Source: Maylandia zebra
Taxonomy: Eukaryota > Chordata > Actinopteri > Cichliformes > Cichlidae
Length of the DNA: 64,000 nt
Assembly: GCF_041146795.1 (NCBI RefSeq)
Contig: NC_135170.1
Coordinates: 4,020,533 to 4,084,532, forward strand
Reading direction: 5' to 3'
Shown here: positions 48,956 to 61,506 of the stretch, piece after piece
How the letters are laid out: each line of letters opens with the position of its first letter
Numbering within the stretch: position 1 is the stretch's first letter
Position numbers and translations under genes: made by a program
Notes under the pieces: generated by a model
The model's database searches: none
What the model was told of the DNA's origin: nothing
Seen by the model: only the letters and a program-made list of their open reading frames with translations

Positions 48956-50756
48956 AAATCAGACCTTCAAAAACCTTCCGATAGGCTGATACAACACAAG
49001 TATGCCACCATCTCCACCTTATTGGTCAGAAAGTTTTTCTTCCCAGTTGTAGCTGAACAAACAGAACCCATTCACTTACAATGCATTCAAGCTTGACAAC
49101 ACAATAATACACTTTAGTGAAGTTTCATAAAAGTGCTCATACTTACAGCATGTTACAGTTGTCATGTTACTGATGAGGGTTAAGCTCTATGTTTTTAACA
49201 TTGTAATCAGATCTGCCAGGTCGGTGCTTAGACATATACCGGTGTCCACTACACCCAGCCTCCTGACTCTTTCTTTACTGCCAGCTGTCGAGAATCTGAT
49301 GCCTCAGCAAATACTGAATAAATTTCGGTGCCACCGCTGCTGTCCACATTCATGCTCCCGTCAGGGTAAACCATAGTTTCCCAAACTTTCCATGTATTTT
49401 AAACTTGAGAATCCAAGTGAAGCCAAGATGTTTGCTGACTATTAGTCTTGTTTATGAAGTAGACAAACGAATTTTGTGTAGAAAGGATGAGGGCTCAGTG
49501 TGCGCGTGAGGAAAGCTTGCACGAGAGGAAATCTCCACTGGGACATGGAGAACTACCACATACTGACCTAAAGAGCAACGAGTACAGAGGGAGAAACAGC
49601 AGGAAGTGCAGCTTAACCACAGATTTGTAGCCACTCTTGCAGTTTAAACCAAAGACCAACAGAGAGTTGCACTAGGGCCAAAGTAGCAGGATCATTTTCT
49701 GTATTTGACTTTTGGTTATATGCACATGTGACCTGATGGGGACTGCAGATGTGCAGTATCTGCACCTTATATTTATATTTTATTTTATATTATATTTTTC
49801 TCTAACATCCATAAACATGCACACTCTGGTAAAACTAATTAAAGTTAAATACTTCTTTGTAAGATGTTTAATAAAGAATGATAAAATGGAAAAGTGCCAT
49901 GTGTGTAGCTAAAAATAAGCCCCAGAGCGAACGGCAAGGCTGCAGTCTGGGAACCGGCGGGGCGGTCACCGCTGGGATGTGCTTATCAGAGTGTGGAAAG
50001 TTGTGGACTTTAAAGTGTTGAACTTTGATGGATAACCAGTCGTGTCTCAGATCAAACGTGCAGAATAAAATCTTTGCCATAACTGTTGGCATGAGAGTGA
50101 TGCTCATTATCCCTTCTGGCAACATTTTGAATAGCACCATCTGGTCAAGCAAGGCCATGTGACACACTGAGCTCGTGATACTGGTTTTGGGCGGCAGTGA
50201 TACGGACACTACTGGACTGAAACTGGTTTGAGAGTCTGCTAAAACGACAGCATGTAAGGACACAATGACTGTGTTTTAGTAAGTGTTTACCTGTTTTACT
50301 AAATGTACTTAAGAACTGCTGAGACCGTTTATAAACCATATAAACCTGTGTTTAAATTTCAAGAAAAGAATGATGCATTTGCATTTCTGTATTAATAGTT
50401 GGAACCGAGGAGGAAATATGAATGCAGCTGCATCGTTTTTTGCATTCATGATGTCGTTTTATTCAAATCAGTTTCTGTTAAATGCCCCAGACAACAAATC
50501 TGTTGTCGGTTTAATTTCAGAAAGGATGGCGCCACATCATGTGATCATTACAGCATATGTACAGATCTAAATGCATTTCATGTCCTATTATAGTTTTATT
50601 CACTTCAGATTAGCATTAAAGTTGTAGCCGCGTCTTTGCCCATTATGAGCCATAAAGTTGGACACTGTTGGAGACTGTTCTGCTGGTGATAAATGAAACG
50701 AGACGATCGTTTAAAAGGATTTTATTTTGAAATCTAACACCCATGTAGAGCTAACA
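48956..50756. other. Spacer between the DNase and zinc-finger genes, copy 2
   Basis: Counterpart of about 25,689-27,464 in copy 1, with no supported gene. A short AT-rich expansion (ttatatttatattttatttt) occurs near 49,768. Confidence 0.5.
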
Positions 50757-50807
50757 TTGATCGTAATAACATCGTAATAACATCGTAATAACATCGTAAT
50801 AACATCT
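50757..50807. repeat. 11-bp minisatellite, about 4 units, copy 2
   Basis: Same (ATCGTAATAAC)n array as at 27,467-27,541 but shorter. Confidence 0.9.
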
Positions 50808-51061
50808 TTACAGTTTGTGTAAACCCAACAGAAACCATGTTGTCCCAAAACGCTGCGTTTGTGTCCCATATGTAACACCGTGTATTATCCAACTTATTTC
50901 ACATGGTTTAACTTGAACTTTAAAAACTACAATAAAGTTTTGCTGTATTACCAGTAACAAATCTTTTATATACACATTAGCTTGTTTAAAAAAACTGACT
51001 GAATTACCTCTAAACTGGTTCTAGGCTTTGTCACACTGGTCGCACTGGTGCGTGTCCATGG

Positions 51062-51754
51062 TCAGTAAGTGTAGGGTTGACTTAAGCTCGAGTTTGTGTA
51101 AACTGAACTGCTGCACCGATCAGCGTCTGTTGGCGTGTTTCTGGGGTCGCTGGCTGGAGGCTTTCCCAGAAAGGTCACATGCGGCACCAGCTTGTGTGTC
51201 TCCAAGCTCGACTTCAAAGCAAAAGCCCTCCCACATTGGTCACACTTGTGTGCTTTAACTCCACTGTGGACCAGTTTGTGTCTCTTTAAGTTGCTCTTAT
51301 AATTAAAAGCCTTTCCGCACTCCTCACATGTGTGGGGTTTTTCTCCGCTGTGGACCATCTCATGGATTTTTAAGTAGCTCATCTGAGTAAAAGCCTTCTC
51401 ACACTGGCTACATGCGTATGGTTTGACTCCTCTGTGCAGGCGCTGATGAGTTCTCAAGTTGCTCATCAAACTAAATGTCTTTCCACACTGGTGGCACATG
51501 TGTGGTTTGACGCCGCTGTGGCTGAGGTGATGTGTTTTTAAGTTGCCTTTCCAAGTAAAAGTCTTTCCACACTGGTCACAACTGAAGGGCTTTTCCCCAC
51601 TGTGGATGCGCTGGTGTCTTCTGAGGTGAGACGGGGCATGAAACTTCTTGTTACACTGATCACACCTGTAGTGCTCAAGTAAGTTTGCACTTGAGTGAGC
51701 ATCTTCAGCCAACTGAGAGCACTGAGGTGTTGGGCTCTCTTTGGCGTCTTGTTC
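51062..51754 (-). CDS. C2H2 zinc-finger protein, 6 fingers, last exon, copy 2
   Basis: This is a paralogue of the gene at 27,860-28,669, with the same CTGTAG acceptor and N-terminal residues. Six C2H2 fingers remain; a two-finger (168-bp) block present in copy 1 is absent. Differences from copy 1 fall mostly on helix positions that contact DNA: finger 1 APCHL/APSHL, finger 2 NRKGNL/TWKGNL, finger 3 LMGNL/LMSNL, finger 4 QMRYL/QMSYL, finger 7 or 5 NHQSNL/NYKSNL. A 7-bp deletion near the end shifts the frame, so the tail reads ...DADRCSSSVYTNSSLSQPYTY instead of ...DADT. The upstream coding exon is not located. Confidence 0.88.
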   Translation of the reverse strand, partial: EQDAKESPTPQCSQLAEDAHSSANLLEHYRCDQCNKKFHAPSHLRRHQRIHSGEKPFSCDQCGKTFTWKGNLKTHHLSHSGVKPHMCHQCGKTFSLMSNLRTHQRLHRGVKPYACSQCEKAFTQMSYLKIHEMVHSGEKPHTCEECGKAFNYKSNLKRHKLVHSGVKAHKCDQCGRAFALKSSLETHKLVPHVTFLGKPPASDPRNTPTDADRCSSSVYTNSSLSQPYTY

Positions 51755-52628
51755 CTACAGCAACAAAGACACAGGCAGGGAGTCAGAAGCTTAATAAGTG
51801 TTTGAGTTAAATCTTGTTTTGTCGTGCCGGCCTCTCTGCTTCGATAAGAAACATGTTTGTTGGATGATGCCCGTAATAGTAACCTGTTGTGTTGTAAATT
51901 GTTTGGATGCGTTTTGGAAAAGAAAGACTGTATTATTGCATAAAATACATTTAAACAAGTGCATCGCTGATTGCATCTAGTGGACATTGGTTCTACCAGC
52001 TGATTACCCTGCTCAGTCTTTACGCCCGACCCAACGAGGGACAATCAAATGCAGAGGGGACAGTGCGACTTCACCCGTGCACTTGCACCTCTTGCACACA
52101 GTCCTCATTTACAAAGTGGAAATAAGGAAAGGTCTAAGAGGTTGAAGCCTTCGTCTTTCCATTTACTATTTTCTTTTCTTAACATGCATTTAGTTTCTCA
52201 TGTTCTGGAAAACTGTAAATAATTACTAAAGGGTGGTAGTTAACAATAATCATAATGATATAATGACAATAAATGATGATCATTCATGAAAGTTGTACTG
52301 ATAGACTTTTCACGTTTCCTAAAAGCAGCTCGGCCTTGGTTTGCACGGCACTTCCACACTGTAAACCCCAACAGTCTACCTGACTTATAAAGTTTGTGGA
52401 TATAACAATTAAAATTCCTCACAAAGTTGAAACAACTTAAAACTTTTCTGTTCGGTTAACGATTCAAACAGTTATAATTGTACATGGCTTAGAAGTTAAG
52501 AGTAAATACTGCTTTCTTAATTATGATTTTTGAGTAAATGTTTTTTTCCGAGCTCCGCATGTGGACGTCATGACGTCATGACGTCTTCTCTCTAACCTGA
52601 ACGACGTTGACAGAAAATTCTGTTCAAT

Positions 52629-54761
52629 ATGGCTGCCCTTCTCGAGCGACTGGAGAACACATTTGGAGAAACTTGTAAGTAAAACGGAACCTTCGTTATG
52701 TTTATTTTTTCCGTAAAAAAGCAAGTATATTAATATGTTGCAGCCAATAACTTGTTTTCGAATGCGCTGTTGTGTTAAAAAGCACAGACCCAGGTGGTGA
52801 ATAGTTGTTCGCGGTTGTTCGCGCTCTTTTTCAAACATAGATTATGTCGTCAGTTTTACAGTTTTAACCGATTAAAAACACAGTTTTACGAAGAATCACA
52901 CATAAAGAAAGGGTCTTAGTGATATTTTAACGACCCCTTGCCAACGCAAGAAAGTTGGTGTTTTTACAACAGCAGCCTCATTGTTCGGCAGGTTTTTTTT
53001 TTTTTTTCTTCTCATTAGCATCATTCAAAAGTGACTTAGCTAGCAGTGGCAACTTCTATCTAAAACAATTGAAATATAGCAAGGTGTTGTATATTTAGTG
53101 TGCTGATAAGGTTTTCAATATTTTTATTTTTTCTTCCAAGGCTGAAGGCCAAAGACAAAAAGACAGAAGAAAAAAAAATTCAGACTGCAATTAATTTCAG
53201 GTGGAGACAGTAAACACAGGTGAGTTGAAAGATCTATTGAAGAAACCATTCATTAAGTCCCTTAAGGTGAAGATTTCATATATTGATAATGATAAAATTA
53301 ACACAAATTAAAAGTTTCACTGATAAACACACAATTTTTCCTTGCTTTGAACCCCATGTTCTATATAGATCACAGCTCTGATCTGGAGAACACTATTTTA
53401 AAATACTGTGTAGGGTTTTTGTCAAATGATTAAGAAACATACTCTCTGTCACAAGAGACAGAAAGGTTGTGTCTTAAAAGAAAAGTCTCCAAAATTTAGT
53501 AGAGTCTGATGTCATGCAGTTTCATAAACATGTATTCTCCCCAAAGAATGACACCTGAAAACTTTGCGTTAAATGAACTTTTCTTTTCCCTTTTTAGGAG
53601 GCGCCTGATATCAACATGAAACGCACTGCAGTACTTCGTGCCCTTCCTGTATACCTGCGGGAGGAGGACCCAGAATTCTTTTAGACATGTAATGTAAGTG
53701 TATTTTTGCATTACTTAAATTCTGCCAGTAAGATAAAATGCTATGGATTTTTTTAAATACAATTTAATACCCTAGCAGCTACCAAATTGTACAAACAAAA
53801 TACCCTCTCTGTAGAAAACCAACACACACACAGGTCAGGAGCAGGGCACAGGCGTATCACAGCACTATGGCTATGCTGCAGGTGGCCCAAAAACCAGGCT
53901 GAAGTCAAGATTTAGTTTCTTTTTGAGATAAAGTCATGAAATAAAAAATTACTTTTTTTTTTTTAGAAAAATAATAAAAATACAAATTATGTAATGCAAG
54001 AAGCTAACACGTTAATGTACATTTTTCAAAAAAAGTAGAGTACCCTAACTCGTTACAAAGTAACCCACTACACTGCTGAATGTTTTGCTAGATTACAGGT
54101 CATGCTTGTCACATTCTCTCAAACCAACCTTACTTATTTAATTGGGGCGATCGTGGCTCAAGAGTTGGGAGTTCGCCTTGTAATCAGAAGGTTGCCGGTT
54201 CGAGCCCTGGCTCCGACAGTCTCGGTTGTTGTGTCCTTGGGCAAGACACTTCACCCGTTGCCTACTGGTGGTGGTCAGAGGGCCCGGTGGCGCCAGTGTC
54301 CGGCAGCCTCGCCTCTGTCAGTGCGCCCCAGGGTGGCTGTGGCTACAATGTAGCTGCCATCACCAGTGTGTGAATGGGTGTGAATGTCTGGATGACTGAA
54401 TGTGTAAAGCACTATACAAATACAGGCCATTTACCATTGATACTGTGTCTATTCCAGGCGGACGCATTGGATGAGTCGACCCTCATTGACACTCCAGTTG
54501 CCCTTCTCACAGTGGTTACCGACGGCGCTTCCCAGTCCAGTCCATTTTACTTCCTCAAGCATGGCTGTTTTGGTGAAAGGCGACTAGGTGATGCGTGATA
54601 TTCCCAGATTTGCAAATGCATTTGCTTTATTGTTTGGCTTGATCTATGCTCTGCATTTAGACTACCCCAGGAAGCTGGTTCACACATTTGCCTTAGTCCA
54701 AAATATCTTCATGGGGCTTGATGACGGCAAACCCCTGAAACCCCTGCCTACATGCTCTTAA
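52629..54761 (+). pseudogene. Transposon-borne SAMD3-like gene, interrupted
   Basis: Exon-like blocks with good splice sites are 52629-52674 (MAALLERLENTFGET, donor GTAAGT), 53598-53693 (MKRTAVLRALPVYLREEDPE, donor GTAAGT), about 54458-54587 (DTPVALLTVVTDG) and 54608-54761 (FALLFGLIYALHLDYPRKL ... FMGLDDGKPLKPL, then stop). The last blocks resemble the C-terminal domain of the many SAMD3-like uncharacterised fish proteins (family recognition from memory). A TAG stands where the family has a Lys codon after EDPEFF, so this copy looks broken. A SINE (54,144-54,438) lies in an intron. Whether the gene was captured from the host or belongs to the element is unknown. Confidence 0.6.
54144..54438 (+). 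mobile_element. tRNA-derived SINE (family C)
   Basis: It has a tRNA-like head 'ggggcgatcgtggctcaag' with B box GGTTCGAGCCC, then 'gtgtccttgggcaagacac', ending 'tacaggccatttaccatt'. It is nested in the CACTA-like element. Confidence 0.82.
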
Positions 54762-55547
54762 GGAATATAAGGCAATGTTTGTTAGGACACGCACTCTGTT
54801 ACTGAGCACTTTGTTTGAAGCACTTTAAGCACTTTAAGTTTACTACAGGCTTTGGGTGGATTTAACTCCATCAGTTTACCTAATTTTCCTATACTTGACT
54901 GCCTTATCTGGTTATTTGGAAGCTGATCGTCTTTGTACCCATTTTAAAAAATTGTTTTTCATTTCTATTTAAAAAAAAAAGTGATTAGTATTTGACTTTT
55001 TGTTTTGCATTTTTGTGTATTTTGAGAAAGATGCAATTAGGACTGATGTCGTCCTTTGTGAGTTTATAAAAAGATAAAAGATAAATGTTCTACACAGAAT
55101 TTATAATGCTCACTTTTTGGTGCCGATGTCCATGTTAGTTGTTTTATAAAAACATTTGTGATGTTTTTAAATTTTCATGAAAAAATGTTAAATAAACAAA
55201 ATGTAAAGTAACTGAATTTCTGTACTTTTTTTTAGTAGTCTACACTCACAACATAAATATCTTTTAATTAATAATCAGATAATTTGAGTTTAGGTTGTAA
55301 TATAATTGCATTGTGTTGCATCAAAATAATAAACTACAAGAAACACAAAAATATTGAAATTAAAGTATACAGTCTTTGAGTAAAGCTCAATTAATAAAAT
55401 ATAATTTAAAATTTTTAGGTTAACAATAAATACAAATTTTGAGTACCCCATACTTAGAAGATATGAGTTTTTGTACTTAAATCTTTTGAGGTAATCAGTT
55501 TCCACAAAAGTTTTAAGTTCAGTCAACTTGTTCGGGTTTACAGTGCA

Positions 55548-56929
55548 GATGTGTTTATAAACTACGAACAATTTCACGTATAAAAGTCTGTAAAATGTTC
55601 GGACTCATGATTTATAAAAACGATGTTTTTCTCACCGTGTGTGAAGAAAACATTTTCTTCTTTCCAAGATGGCCGACTACGTTCCTCCGTCAGACTGCTC
55701 GACCCACCAACACCTGCCAGGAAAGAGCTTTATTAGGCTCCGGAGCCGAAATGCACATTAAAGTCACTTTACATCCAGATGACTTAGACCGTCCTAAGAT
55801 AATAAACTTTTAGCCTGGTCTAGATTAAACTGAGCTGATGGCAAGACGGAGGATCAGAGGACTTGAAGCTTTAAATAATCCCTCAAGGAGACAGGTCTAA
55901 CCTTTCCTTTGAAATATCTCTGAGGTAGCATGGACAACATACACGTGCAGATGAGAAATGACACCCTGATTCAATCATTCCCTCTCTGTAAACACTTTAA
56001 CTGGGAAGCCAAGCTAAAGGTTAAATGATCAGCGGCTGTAGGTTTAGCTGTGCTCGTATGCCCGGACAATACAAATATATAAATAAAGAACTGCACACAA
56101 ACACAATTACACTACTTGATCTGTTACAATCGAGCGACATTACTTGTCAGCATCTGGAATCATGGAACTCTTTGGTCACGGTGAAGGAACAGTGTGCAGG
56201 GCTGTTTTTAAAATGAGGTTTTTCACCAAGCATCCTGATGGGCTCTTCCCAAGAGTTAGTGGACAGATTGGAGGTCATGTTCCCAACAAGCAGCAACTGG
56301 TGCCGAGGATGAAAGGAACCATGAATGTGCTCAAAGCTAGATTGCGAAACCGCGATATCAGAAACACATCCTGCATGTGCTGAACTTGCTTTCTAGCAAA
56401 GCACCCTGGTTTGCAGTGTCCCAGGTGTAGGCCAGCACTGAGGATTGTTCTCCAGTCACTGTACACACAGTTTAAGGGAGGACAGCAGTTCCTACTTTGA
56501 AGGTAAACCTTAAATGATCAGCAGCCATGAGTTTAGTTGTGCTCGTACAAGTTATTGTCTCCAGTGTCTCTGCGGGTCCCTAACACTCCCTCACAAACAC
56601 ACCTGAGCTGGGAACATACCTGAGGGAGAGCAGCAGATGACAGCATGCAGGAGACAACAAACTAATCTAAACATATAAAACAACTCCAACCAACATCAGC
56701 TTGGTGGTTACCTTTGGAGGAGCCCAGCCCATGAGCTGTGCTGTGATGACTTATGGTGAACAGGTGTGCCAACAACTAAGAGCCGAGACAGAGCCTCTTA
56801 AAGCTGTAGGACAAAAAACAGCACGTCCAGAGCACCTGAAGGCCAGAAGGTGGCAGCAGCAAACGGGTGTCAGGTACAATCTTCAGCTTCCATAGTATCT
56901 ACAGATCATACACTCCTCCCTTTGCTCAG
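55548..56929. other. Spacer upstream of the zinc-finger gene, copy 2
   Basis: Counterpart of 29,485-30,869, including the YY1-like motif at 55,664-55,675. There is no supported gene. Confidence 0.5.
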
Positions 56930-58400
56930 TGTTTTCACCTTCAGCACATAAAGGTGAACTTCAACCACACCAACAGACTGGAATATGTTCACCCACACAG
57001 ACCTGGACCAGTACGCCTCATCTGTACTGGATTACATCTCCAAAACCACAGACAGTGTCACCACCTGACAGTGGGCAGGGATAGCTCAGTAGGTAGAGTG
57101 GTGGCACCATGATCGGAAGGTCGGTGGTTTGACTCCACTGAACGGCTACCCTGAGGTACCCCTGAGCAAGGTACCGTCCCTACACACTGCTCCCCGGGCG
57201 CTGCATTGGTGGCTGCCCACTGCTTCACTGGGTGAATGGGTTAAATGCAGAGGAACTATATCCCTACGGGGACTAACATGCACACTTTACTTTACACCCA
57301 GAAACGGATCACCATGTACCCCAACCAGAAGCCTTGGATGAACCGGGATCTTCGTCTCTTCCTGAAGGCCCGCAACACCGCCTTTAGGTCAGGAGATGCA
57401 CACGCCTACAGCACAGCCAGGGCTAATCTAAAGAAGGGCATCAAAAAAGCCAAACACCATTACAAAAAGAAGGTAGAAGAACACTTCTCCAACTCCAACC
57501 CCCGACGCATGTGGCAAGGACTCCAGACCATCACAGACTACAGGACCACCAAACCCTCCCCCGCATCCTCTGATGTCTCCTTCCTCAATGAGCTCAACAA
57601 CTTTTATGCTCGTTTTGAGCGAGGGAACCCCACAACCACGACCAAAGCAGACCACCAACCTCTGACTCTCTCCCCCACCGATGTAGGAGCGGTGCTGAGC
57701 AGGATCAGTGTCCACAAGGCTGCAGGTCCTGATGGCATCCCCGGGCCTGTTCTCAGAGCGTGTTCTGGGGAGCTTGCAGGAGTGCTGACAGACATATTCA
57801 ATCTGTCCTTGGCCCACGCTGTGGTACCGGCCTGCTTCAAATCCACCTCCATCGTCCCGACACCCAAAAACTCCAACCCATCTAGCCTCAATGACTACCG
57901 CCCAGTAGCACTCACCCCCATCATCACTAAGTGCTTAGAGCAGCTGGTCCTAGCACACTTCAAATCCTGTCTCCCCCCCACCCTGGACCCCCACCAATTC
58001 GCATACCGCCAGAACAGGAGCACAGAGGATGCAGTCTCCATCGCACTGCACTCTGTCTGTCTCACACCTGGACAACAACAACACCTACGCCAGAATGCTG
58101 TTTATAGACTTCAGTTCAGCATTCAATACAATCCACCCCTCACAACTCATCAGGAAACTGACAGACCTGGGCATCAGTTCCCTCATCTGCAAATGGTTAC
58201 TGGACTTCCTGACCAACCGCCCCCAACATGTCCGGCTGGATAACCGCTGCTCATCTACCATCACAATGAACACCGGTGTACCACAAGGCTGTGTGATGAG
58301 CCCTTTCCTCTACTCCCTCTTCACCCACGACTGCAGACCTGCTGATGGTTCCAACACCATCATTAAGTTTGCAGATGACATCACGGTGATTGGCCTCATC
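56930..58400 (+). pseudogene. L2/Rex1-like LINE reverse-transcriptase gene, broken, copy 2
   Basis: This is the counterpart of the LINE in copy 1 with the same internal SINE B (57,073-57,297) and the same end at the duplication junction. It lacks the solo LTR. A small difference (ctctgtctgtctcacacc against ctctgtcctctcacacc) shifts the frame, so the RT is split between frames ending at 58,243 and starting before 58,085. FADD is followed within 10 codons by SINE-derived sequence. Confidence 0.88.
57073..57297 (+). mobile_element. tRNA-derived SINE (family B) in the LINE, copy 2
   Basis: Same insertion as at 31,013-31,237; the B box here has one substitution (GGTTTGACTCC). Confidence 0.8.
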
Positions 58401-58855
58401 AGTGCTTTGAGCGCTCAGATGAGTAGAAACGCGCTACATAAGAACCAGTCCATTTACCATTTGGGTAATAAAATTGCAGGTAACATTTCCAAGGCAGGTA
58501 GGAAAAAAATGAGCTGCTATCAGTGTATGTTTGTTTTAAGGTGAGGTGGCACGAACCCGCATGTAGGGAGATGTAACCTCGTACCTCAGAAGTGTCGATA
58601 TGGGTGTATTTCCATCTGTACAGCAGTATTTAGTACATCCTGGTACTTGGCAGGATGTGCAGGAGGCAGAGAAAGAGCATAAGCTTTCAGCACCTGTTAG
58701 AAATGTCACTTTCCCACATAAGAAATAAAAGGTGCTCCACAATAGTGCTGCAATTGAATATATTTTGCAATGAATTGAAGCCCATGTCAGTATTCATAGA
58801 AGAAATTGTATATGAATGCACAGCTTCCTTACATGTGCATTTGTTTCATTTGCAG

Positions 58856-59022
58856 ATCACGCCAGACAGCTCACAAAGTCCATGATGAGGAAGCCAACCA
58901 TAGACAAGCTGGTGGCTAACAGAGAGGCTGATGTCAATAACTTTGTCAAGTTCATCACCAAGGACTCTATTCAGAAGTCCCTGGGGATGTATCTGGAGAT
59001 GCTTAAGAGAAGAAAGGCTTAG
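58856..59022 (+). pseudogene. eci1: Orphan last exon of eci1, copy 3
   Basis: Same exon as 18,018-18,184 with acceptor, stop and polyadenylation signal. It has the LVANRE variant found in copy 2. No upstream exons are in the unit. Confidence 0.92.
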
Positions 59023-59029
59023 AGAGGGG

Positions 59030-60322
59030 AAACATGTTTGCACACTTTGTAGCACCAGCTACAGATGTGATCTGACATCAGGCAGTGAGCAGTCTACATG
59101 TTTGGGGGATAAAACCCAGCATTTACCCCTCAAGGTGTTAATAAAAACACTCGAGGTTAGGGTGTGACTTTTTGTTTTGGTTTGAAGAGCCGTACACTCG
59201 GGCAACCTGCCGAGCCTTCTCCATCACTCAGCATTACCTGCAGTATGCTTACGCGAGCAAACTGCTAATTGTTGCAAAAGAGTCTCACATATGAAGAACT
59301 AACAGCAAATCTGACCTTTAGTGCATCTAAATGTGGCAAAGCCTTTGTCATCTCTAACAAATGTTTGGTTTTTACTGTGAAATATCCAAATAAATGTCTG
59401 GATTCATACATTAAATGGATTAAAGCGTGTGGTTCTCATTCATTATCTCTGTAACTCAGACGTCTCTACATTCAAATGACAGTTGAGAATGTTAAAAATT
59501 CAGCGGACAACCAAATCAAAATGAATCTTGCATTCTTATAACAAGGAGCATTTTTCATTCTTTGTATGTTTGTGTTTTGGACAATTGAATCAATATACGA
59601 CACTTCAAAAGGACCTGAGTGTCAGCGCAACACAATCGGCTAAACTTCAGGTGTGCAGTGTCTCCACACTTTTCACTGTCACGTCCTGTGTGTGACAGAC
59701 ATGAATGACCTCTGCTGTGGTGCTCCCTGTTTTCTTTGAGCACTACATTTACACATTTAAGAGTATTACCCTCAAATGTGTTTGGATTTGTCAATGTGTG
59801 AGTCGTCTACTAAGCCTAAAGCTACAAGTCACTAATGTGACTCCTGGAAAAGTAAATGTTCTTTCATGTAAAGAGATGAAATCAGCACGTGTATTCACTT
59901 TAATATTACATCCTCGGGGGGGAGGCTAAGTATTTTGCAGCAGCTTGGTATTGAACTGCAAACCTTCCAATTAGTAGAACTGAACTACAGCAACCCCAAC
60001 TCAACTGTTCAGCCAGGACAAGCAGTGCTTGTCTAGTCAGTTATACCAAAGCATAAGTGATGTGCTTCTACATCACTGCCATCTTGAGGCTGCAGTCAGC
60101 TATCGTCTCTCCAAGCACACTTCTCTTGGACGCTATTAGAAACTCTAGTGTCTCTATTTCCCAGGCGTCTTTAGCTTTTTGTATGCAGACAACCTGATTT
60201 TCCATTTCAGTGTTTAAAAATCACAGGTTAACATATGTGGTGAACACATTTCAGCTTTACAGGAGTAACTGAAGATGACTGAAAATAATCTTTAATGAAT
60301 ACATTGTTTCTTCTTTTGTGTA
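59030..60322. other. Intergenic spacer, copy 3
   Basis: Counterpart of 18,190-19,483. There is no gene, and the 1.4-kb insertion found in copy 2 is absent. Confidence 0.5.
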
Positions 60323-60978
60323 GGGGAGACCGGGGATAGTTGTAACGTGGGTCAGTTGTAACACTTCCAGTTTCTCCAATCAGGGCTAAGTTTCAAATGA
60401 TGTGACTCATCCTGTGCATGCCCAACTCAGTTCTGCTATCACATGTGAAAAATCAGCACATTTTGTCAAACACAGACAATTTAACACGAAAAAAAGTAAT
60501 TTGTATGCCAAAAGTACGTTTTTCTACTTTATTTCAATTTCTAATAGCATTATCTGCTTTGCAGTTAAACTCATCAAACTTAAATTATGTTATTTGTATG
60601 TCTATGGGGATATATTCTGTGTAGGTCTTTAGTGCTAATGTTTTAGCCGTTGGCTGTAATGTTAGCTAGTTCATGGCTATAGGAGTCTGGGTCAGTTGTA
60701 ACAGCTACAGTCGGGGTCAGTTGTAACAATAACGCAGATGTTACAACTTACCACACTATTACTTTAACTTATATTAAACAAGTTGGGGCAACGACATCAG
60801 CAGAGAGAGGTTCACTGGTCGCATTTGTATATGTGGTTAATGCCATTGGCAACACAATTCCTCCACTGTTTGTGTTCCCACACATACATTATGCAGACCA
60901 CTGTGTCAGAGATGGACCAGTAGGAAGTACTGGTAGTGGAAATAAATCAGGATGGGTGCAAGAAACAGATTTCCTCAT
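60323..60978. mobile_element. TA-flanked DNA transposon, copy 3, left part
   Basis: It has the GGGGAGACCGGGG terminus as at 19,484. The element is cut by the gypsy insertion at 60,979; its right part must lie beyond the window. Confidence 0.8.
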
Positions 60979-61210
60979 TGTAATGGTGGGCGGTAATAAC
61001 CAGTCCTCATGAAGAACAGTGCTCTTTAATGAATTCAGCACAGACTAACATCCAAGGGATAGCAGTGACACACATCGGCTATCAGCTAGCCACCTAACTG
61101 TATTCTATCTCTTTCTATTCTCTAAACCTTTTCCGGCTCCGCTTTACCTCTTATTTTGCGACACCACCCTCTAGTGGTGCAATATGATATAAACATTACG
61201 GAACACAACA
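60979..61210 (-). repeat. 3' LTR of the gypsy element
   Basis: 232 bp, TG...CA ends, nearly identical to the solo LTR at 20,141-20,372. Confidence 0.92.
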
Positions 61211-61224
61211 TCTCCTCTCTCTTT
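61211..61224 (-). promoter_or_regulatory. Polypurine tract
   Basis: On the minus strand AAAGAGAGAGGAGA abuts the LTR, the expected primer site for plus-strand DNA synthesis. It confirms the element's orientation. Confidence 0.85.
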
Positions 61225-61506
61225 ATAAAACGAGTTCACCAAATAGCATAGTACAGAAATAAAGTAATTCACTGTTTAGCAAACCAAACATACACTGGTG
61301 AACTTAAATGTCGCAATAGTTATAACATCAGAATACTACAGCTAGAAAAGCTAAATAAGCCTGACATTGTAAAATGAAAAGAAATTATTCCCGTTTTTCC
61401 ATTACAATATTTTTCTCTAGTGCATTGGTGACAGGAAATCAGTTCTTCTTAAACCCAAAATAGAACAAGTAATGACATTTCTCTAATGTCCTTTTCAAGC
61501 AACCTA
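61225..61506 (-). other. Gypsy 3' untranslated region
   Basis: AT-rich stretch between the pol stop codon and the polypurine tract. No ORF is visible. Confidence 0.6.

Larger units (their letters stand above)
52357..55545. mobile_element. CACTA (EnSpm)-like transposon carrying a host-type gene
   Basis: The insertion is absent from copy 1, which reads cttccagatgtg there. The termini are CACTGTAAACCCCAACA and, inverted at the right, CACTGTAAACCCGAACA. The dinucleotide CA is repeated at both ends. The CACTG ends and 2-bp target duplication fit the CACTA superfamily. It is 3189 bp long. No transposase is visible; instead it carries exons of a SAMD3-like gene and a SINE. Confidence 0.8.
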
